From Nageia nagi (lineage: Eukaryota; Pinophyta), in NCBI GenBank assembly GCA_050084985.1, contig JBITNC010000001.1, positions 196,912,001 to 196,976,000 on the forward strand: a stretch of DNA of 64,000 nucleotides, read 5' to 3'. The notes below the pieces were generated by a model, which had not been told where the DNA came from, made no database searches, and was given only the letters and a program-made list of their open reading frames with translations. Positions 61,309-64,000 of this stretch are shown here, one piece after another; the first letter of the stretch is position 1, and the number at the start of each line of letters is the position of its first letter. Position numbers and translations under genes: made by a program.

Positions 61309-62056
61309 ACCTAAAGCATTCATCTCAAACTCCTTAATCATGGTATTTTTGAATGTATGCAACATAGAGGAGGAAGTGCTCATGAAGATAATATCATTAA
61401 CATATAAATATATGATGATGAAATAATAGTCGAATACCTTAGTGTATAGTGTAGCTTTCATAGAGCACCTATAATAAGCATTTAAATGGAAATAGGTATC
61501 AATTCAAGAATACCATCCTCTTAGTGCCTACTTGAGCCCATAAAGAGCTTTCTTCAAGTGGTATACTTTATCTTCATGGCCAACAATAGTGAATCCTCAT
61601 GGTTGATTCACATACACTTCTTTTAAATCTCCATTAAGGAAGGCAAACTTGACATCGATTTGGTACAAAAATAAGACCAAGATGTGATGCTAGCTATCTT
61701 AAGTTTGGTAACTGATGTAAATGTTTCTTTGTAATCAAGCCATTATTTTTGAACATAGCCCTTAGCCACTAGCCAGGACTTGTATTTATCAATGCTACCA
61801 TTAGCATTATGCTTGAGCTTATAGATCCATTTGACTCCAATAATATTTTGGTACTTTGAAGAAGGCACAAGCACCCAAGAGTGATTATTTTGGATCTATT
61901 CAATCTTCCATGGTTTTTTTTCAATCTTCATTTACAGCAACTTCTTTAAAGTTGGAAGGCTCAATAAGAAAAGAGGACATCAAGGAATAATTGGTAATTT
62001 GATCACCCCCTTGCTTGTTGTCAGGTCACTCTTCTACTAAAATCCTTGCCTAATAT
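61309..62056 (-). pseudogene. Minus copia RT, N-terminal part
   Basis: The minus strand reads IDVKFAFLNGDLKEVYVNQP (61680-61620), KVYHLKKALYGLK (61570-61530), then YVNDIIFMSTSSSMLHTF, in which the catalytic YVDD has become YVND (G-to-A). It ends KEFEMNALG at 61309, where B2 is inserted; the sequence resumes at 56009. Confidence 0.88.
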
Positions 62057-62800
62057 TTAAGATTCTAGATGATCTCTAGAAATCCTTCTCTTGGAAGGAG
62101 TTGGAGCCATGGGGTGGTTAGGGTGTTGAGGCTGAAGAGGTTGGTTAGGTTGCAGTGGCTTAGCTAGATCATCTGAACCGATATCTTTAATCATTAGAGT
62201 GATGTCAAGGGTGCCAGAATCATTCTTGTATGCTCCCCATTCATGAAAGATCACATCCTGGCTAATATGTAGCTTTTGAGAAATTAGATCATAGCACCAA
62301 TAGGCTTTGGAATCATCATAGTATCCCAAAAATATACATTTTGATGGATTTTTCATCCAATTTCTTCATTTTCTCCTTAAGTACATGCATATAACAGGTA
62401 GAGCCAAAGATTTGAAGGTGCAAGAGACTAGGTTTCTTACCAAACCAAGCCTCATAGGGGGTTGAATGTTGCATGATCTTGGTGGGGTAGTAGTTTAAAA
62501 TGTAGACAGTAGTGTGCATATATTCCCCCCATAATTTATTGTTCATTCCCATTTCCTTAAGCATGCTCTCGGCCATCTTAGTAACAATCTAGTTCTTCCT
62601 TTCAGCTACTCCATTCTGTTGTGGAGTGTAGGTAGTGGTATATTGCTACTTGATCATATATTTTTGGTAAAATTATTTGAACTCATTTGAAGTGAATTCA
62701 CCACCATGATCTATCCAAAACTTCTTGAGGTGATAGTCAAACTATTTCTCAACAAGTTCCTTGAACATAACAAAAGTTTTAAAGGCATTTAACTTTGTCT
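62057..62800 (-). pseudogene. Minus copia integrase, C-terminal part
   Basis: MAESMLKEMGMNNKLWGEYM, TPYEAWFGKKPSLLHLQIFG and KLDEKS are followed, after a frameshift near 62340, by CIFLGYYDDSKAYWCYD and HISQDVIFHEWG. These are the usual copia blocks between the integrase core and RT. A Pro/Gln-rich linker (NQPLQPQHPNHPMAP) follows at about 62130. Confidence 0.88.
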
Positions 62801-63110
62801 ACAATAAATACAATCAACTCATTTGAGAATAATCATTAGTAAAGATAAGCATATTCCTACACTTGGCCAAGGTGGGAGTCTACATAGGTTCACAAATATC
62901 AACATGCGCCACCTCCAAAGGTGCTTTTGCATGATGTGGATGGGAGGTAAATTTCTCTTTGTGTTGTTTCCTAGAAATTTAGCTCTCACATAAAGTGTCA
63001 TATGAAAGTGAGAAGGTAGGGATACCTCTAACAAGTTTAGGCAATCCATGGAGTGAGTTAAAATTGATGTGGTTACATCTTTGGTCTACAACCAAGTAGG
63101 ATCAATGGTG
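62801..63110 (-). pseudogene. Minus copia pre-integrase finger and integrase core start
   Basis: The correct frame reads HGLPKLVRGIPTFS, DTLCES*ISRKQHKEKF (zinc-finger side with one Cys turned to stop) and APLEVAHVDICEPM (core with first catalytic Asp), then IFTNDYSQMS. Another, longer open frame over the same bases (63049-62819) is a shadow. Confidence 0.8.
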
Positions 63111-63480
63111 GATTTTAGGCATTTAACTATCGTTGGTTGCATCTTCAACATATACATGTGATCCTCAAACATGAGAATCATTGTAATAACATGTTTGTTA
63201 ACCTCATTGATGCTGGTGCAAGTTTTCATTTGGAAGACTAAACAATAGTCATTAAATCACATATGTCTAATGCTAAGTAGATTATGCTTCAATCTAGGAA
63301 CATACAAAGTGTTATGCATATGCATGATCTTACTGGTATTTACTTTAAAAGAAATAGTACCTTTGTTGATAATGTAAACTTGATTATTATCATCAAATTG
63401 GGATTTATCAGAAGCATTTTCTTCAAGTTAAATAAACAAACTTATGTTCCCAATCATATGATTAGAACTCCTACTATCTA
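63111..63480 (-). pseudogene. Minus copia protease
   Basis: WYVDSRSSNHMIGNISLF is the protease active site (usual DSG; here Asp-Ser-Arg, a G-to-A change). It continues with GTISFKVNTSKIMHMHNTLY and LKHNLLSI, the conserved end of copia protease. One stop lies at about 63435. Confidence 0.8.
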
Positions 63481-63922
63481 CATACCAAATCTTGAACTCT
63501 ATTATTAAAAAGTTCAACAGTCTTAGTATCTCCCATCTGGAGAGATTCAAACTCCCTATGCAAGAGCTATAGCTTGGCTACTCTAACTCTTTCTGATCCC
63601 TTTTAGGCATTCTCAATAGTGTCCCATGCAACTTTGGAGAACTTGCATTTTGTAATCTTAGGGAATATTTTAACATCTATCCTGCTTTATGTAGAAAATA
63701 AAAATTAGGTATCCTTGTTTTGGGTCTCCAAGATCTCTTTCTTATCATCTATTGTAAGTGCAACAAAGGCTGTAGCATTAGGTTTAACATATACCTAATA
63801 ACAAAATTCCATAAATATTATGAGATGAGAAAGATTTGCATCCATATGCTCCAATATTTATAGTGTTCTCCACTAAACATAGGGATTTGTAATTGCAAAT
63901 AATTTAGATTCTTTGGATCCAT
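63481..63922 (-). pseudogene. Minus copia gag, internally deleted
   Basis: The ATG is at 63922-63920 (MDPKNLNYLQLQIPMFSGEH, then YKYWSIWMQIFL), a typical DUF4219/UBN2 gag start. After an early stop it continues as LHREFESLQMGDTKTVELFN in another frame and then joins the protease directly. The zinc knuckle and most of the second half of gag are missing. Confidence 0.8.
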
Positions 63923-63941
63923 TTAACCCAATAGATTGTAT

Positions 63942-63954
63942 GGCTATGATACCA
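63942..63954 (-). other. Primer-binding site, minus copia
   Basis: The minus strand reads TGGTATCATAGCC, one change from TGGTATCAGAGCC (initiator tRNA-Met type). Confidence 0.88.
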
Positions 63955-63956
63955 AT

Positions 63957-64000
63957 TGAAGAATTTAAAGTCATCACACCCCAAGAATGGTGAATAAGGC
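63957..64000 (-). repeat. 5' LTR of minus copia, partial
   Basis: Only the last 44 bp are in the window. They match 53855-53900. Confidence 0.8.

Larger units (their letters stand above)
53855..64000 (-). mobile_element. Minus-strand Ty1/copia element, interrupted by B2, cut by window end
   Basis: Read right to left: 5' LTR (63957 to beyond 64000), primer site, gag, protease, integrase, RT, RNase H, purine tract, 3' LTR (55250-53855). The gag-only element B2 (56015-61308) splits the RT gene. All frames are broken. The LTRs share the short inverted ends TGAAGGAATTT / AAATTCTTCA. Confidence 0.9.

Noticed and set aside
62819-63049. 76-codon open frame on the minus strand in the copia integrase region
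   Set aside because: The homologous copia frame over the same bases is shifted by one and contains stops (HGLPKLVRG..., APLEVAHVDICEPM). The longer open frame is a shadow.

Overview
This window looks like a piece of a large, AT-rich, repeat-dense plant nuclear genome. The reasons are the plant-type LTR retrotransposons (a Tat-lineage Ty3/gypsy element with two RNase H domains, and several Ty1/copia elements), remnants of a pentatricopeptide-repeat (PPR) gene, GT-AG introns of about 85-165 bp, TTTAGGG/TTAGGG-like interstitial repeats, and decay dominated by C-to-T/G-to-A changes as expected of heavily methylated DNA. A gymnosperm or another large-genome seed plant would fit, but the sequence alone does not fix the species. 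I found no intact host gene and no tRNA or rRNA gene.

Layout. 1-1000: tandem array of a ~290 bp unit. 1959-3600: degraded PPR gene pieces on the minus strand. 3601-7848: AT-rich DNA in which I recognise nothing. 7849-7942: near-perfect hairpin with CACTA-like tips. 7975-8285 and 26087-27237: exons of one minus-strand multi-exon pseudogene, split by a complete 17.8 kb Tat-lineage retrotransposon (8286-26081, target duplication CAAGG). That element has LTRs of 3005 and 1793 bp, a tRNA-Asn-type primer site, one gag-pol frame broken only by nonsense codons, and an extra 3' ORF made of two diverged copies of an unknown module. 27238-31335: no recognisable gene. 31336-37167: telomere-like repeats split by a 5.3 kb gag-only LTR element, B1 (target duplication GTTAG). 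37440-37650: LINE reverse transcriptase scrap. 38182-39411: three-exon SET-domain pseudogene. 39536-53400: a copia LTR and leader, a nested 7.2 kb non-coding LTR element (41037-48251), then a decayed plus-strand copia gag-pol. 53855-64000: a minus-strand copia element running off the window end, interrupted inside its reverse transcriptase by B2 (56015-61308), a second copy of the gag-only family.

How the parts work together. Nothing here is likely to make functional protein. In the Tat element, gag would form the particle, and protease, RT, two RNase H domains and integrase would carry out replication; its protease has lost the catalytic Asp while integrase keeps D,D(35)E. The gag-only elements B1 and B2 carry LTRs, a primer site and a polypurine tract but no enzymes, so they would have depended on an autonomous relative. 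Nesting gives relative ages: the host genes and telomere-like block are older than the elements inside them, the minus copia is older than B2, and the LTR element at 41037-48251 is younger than the DNA around it.
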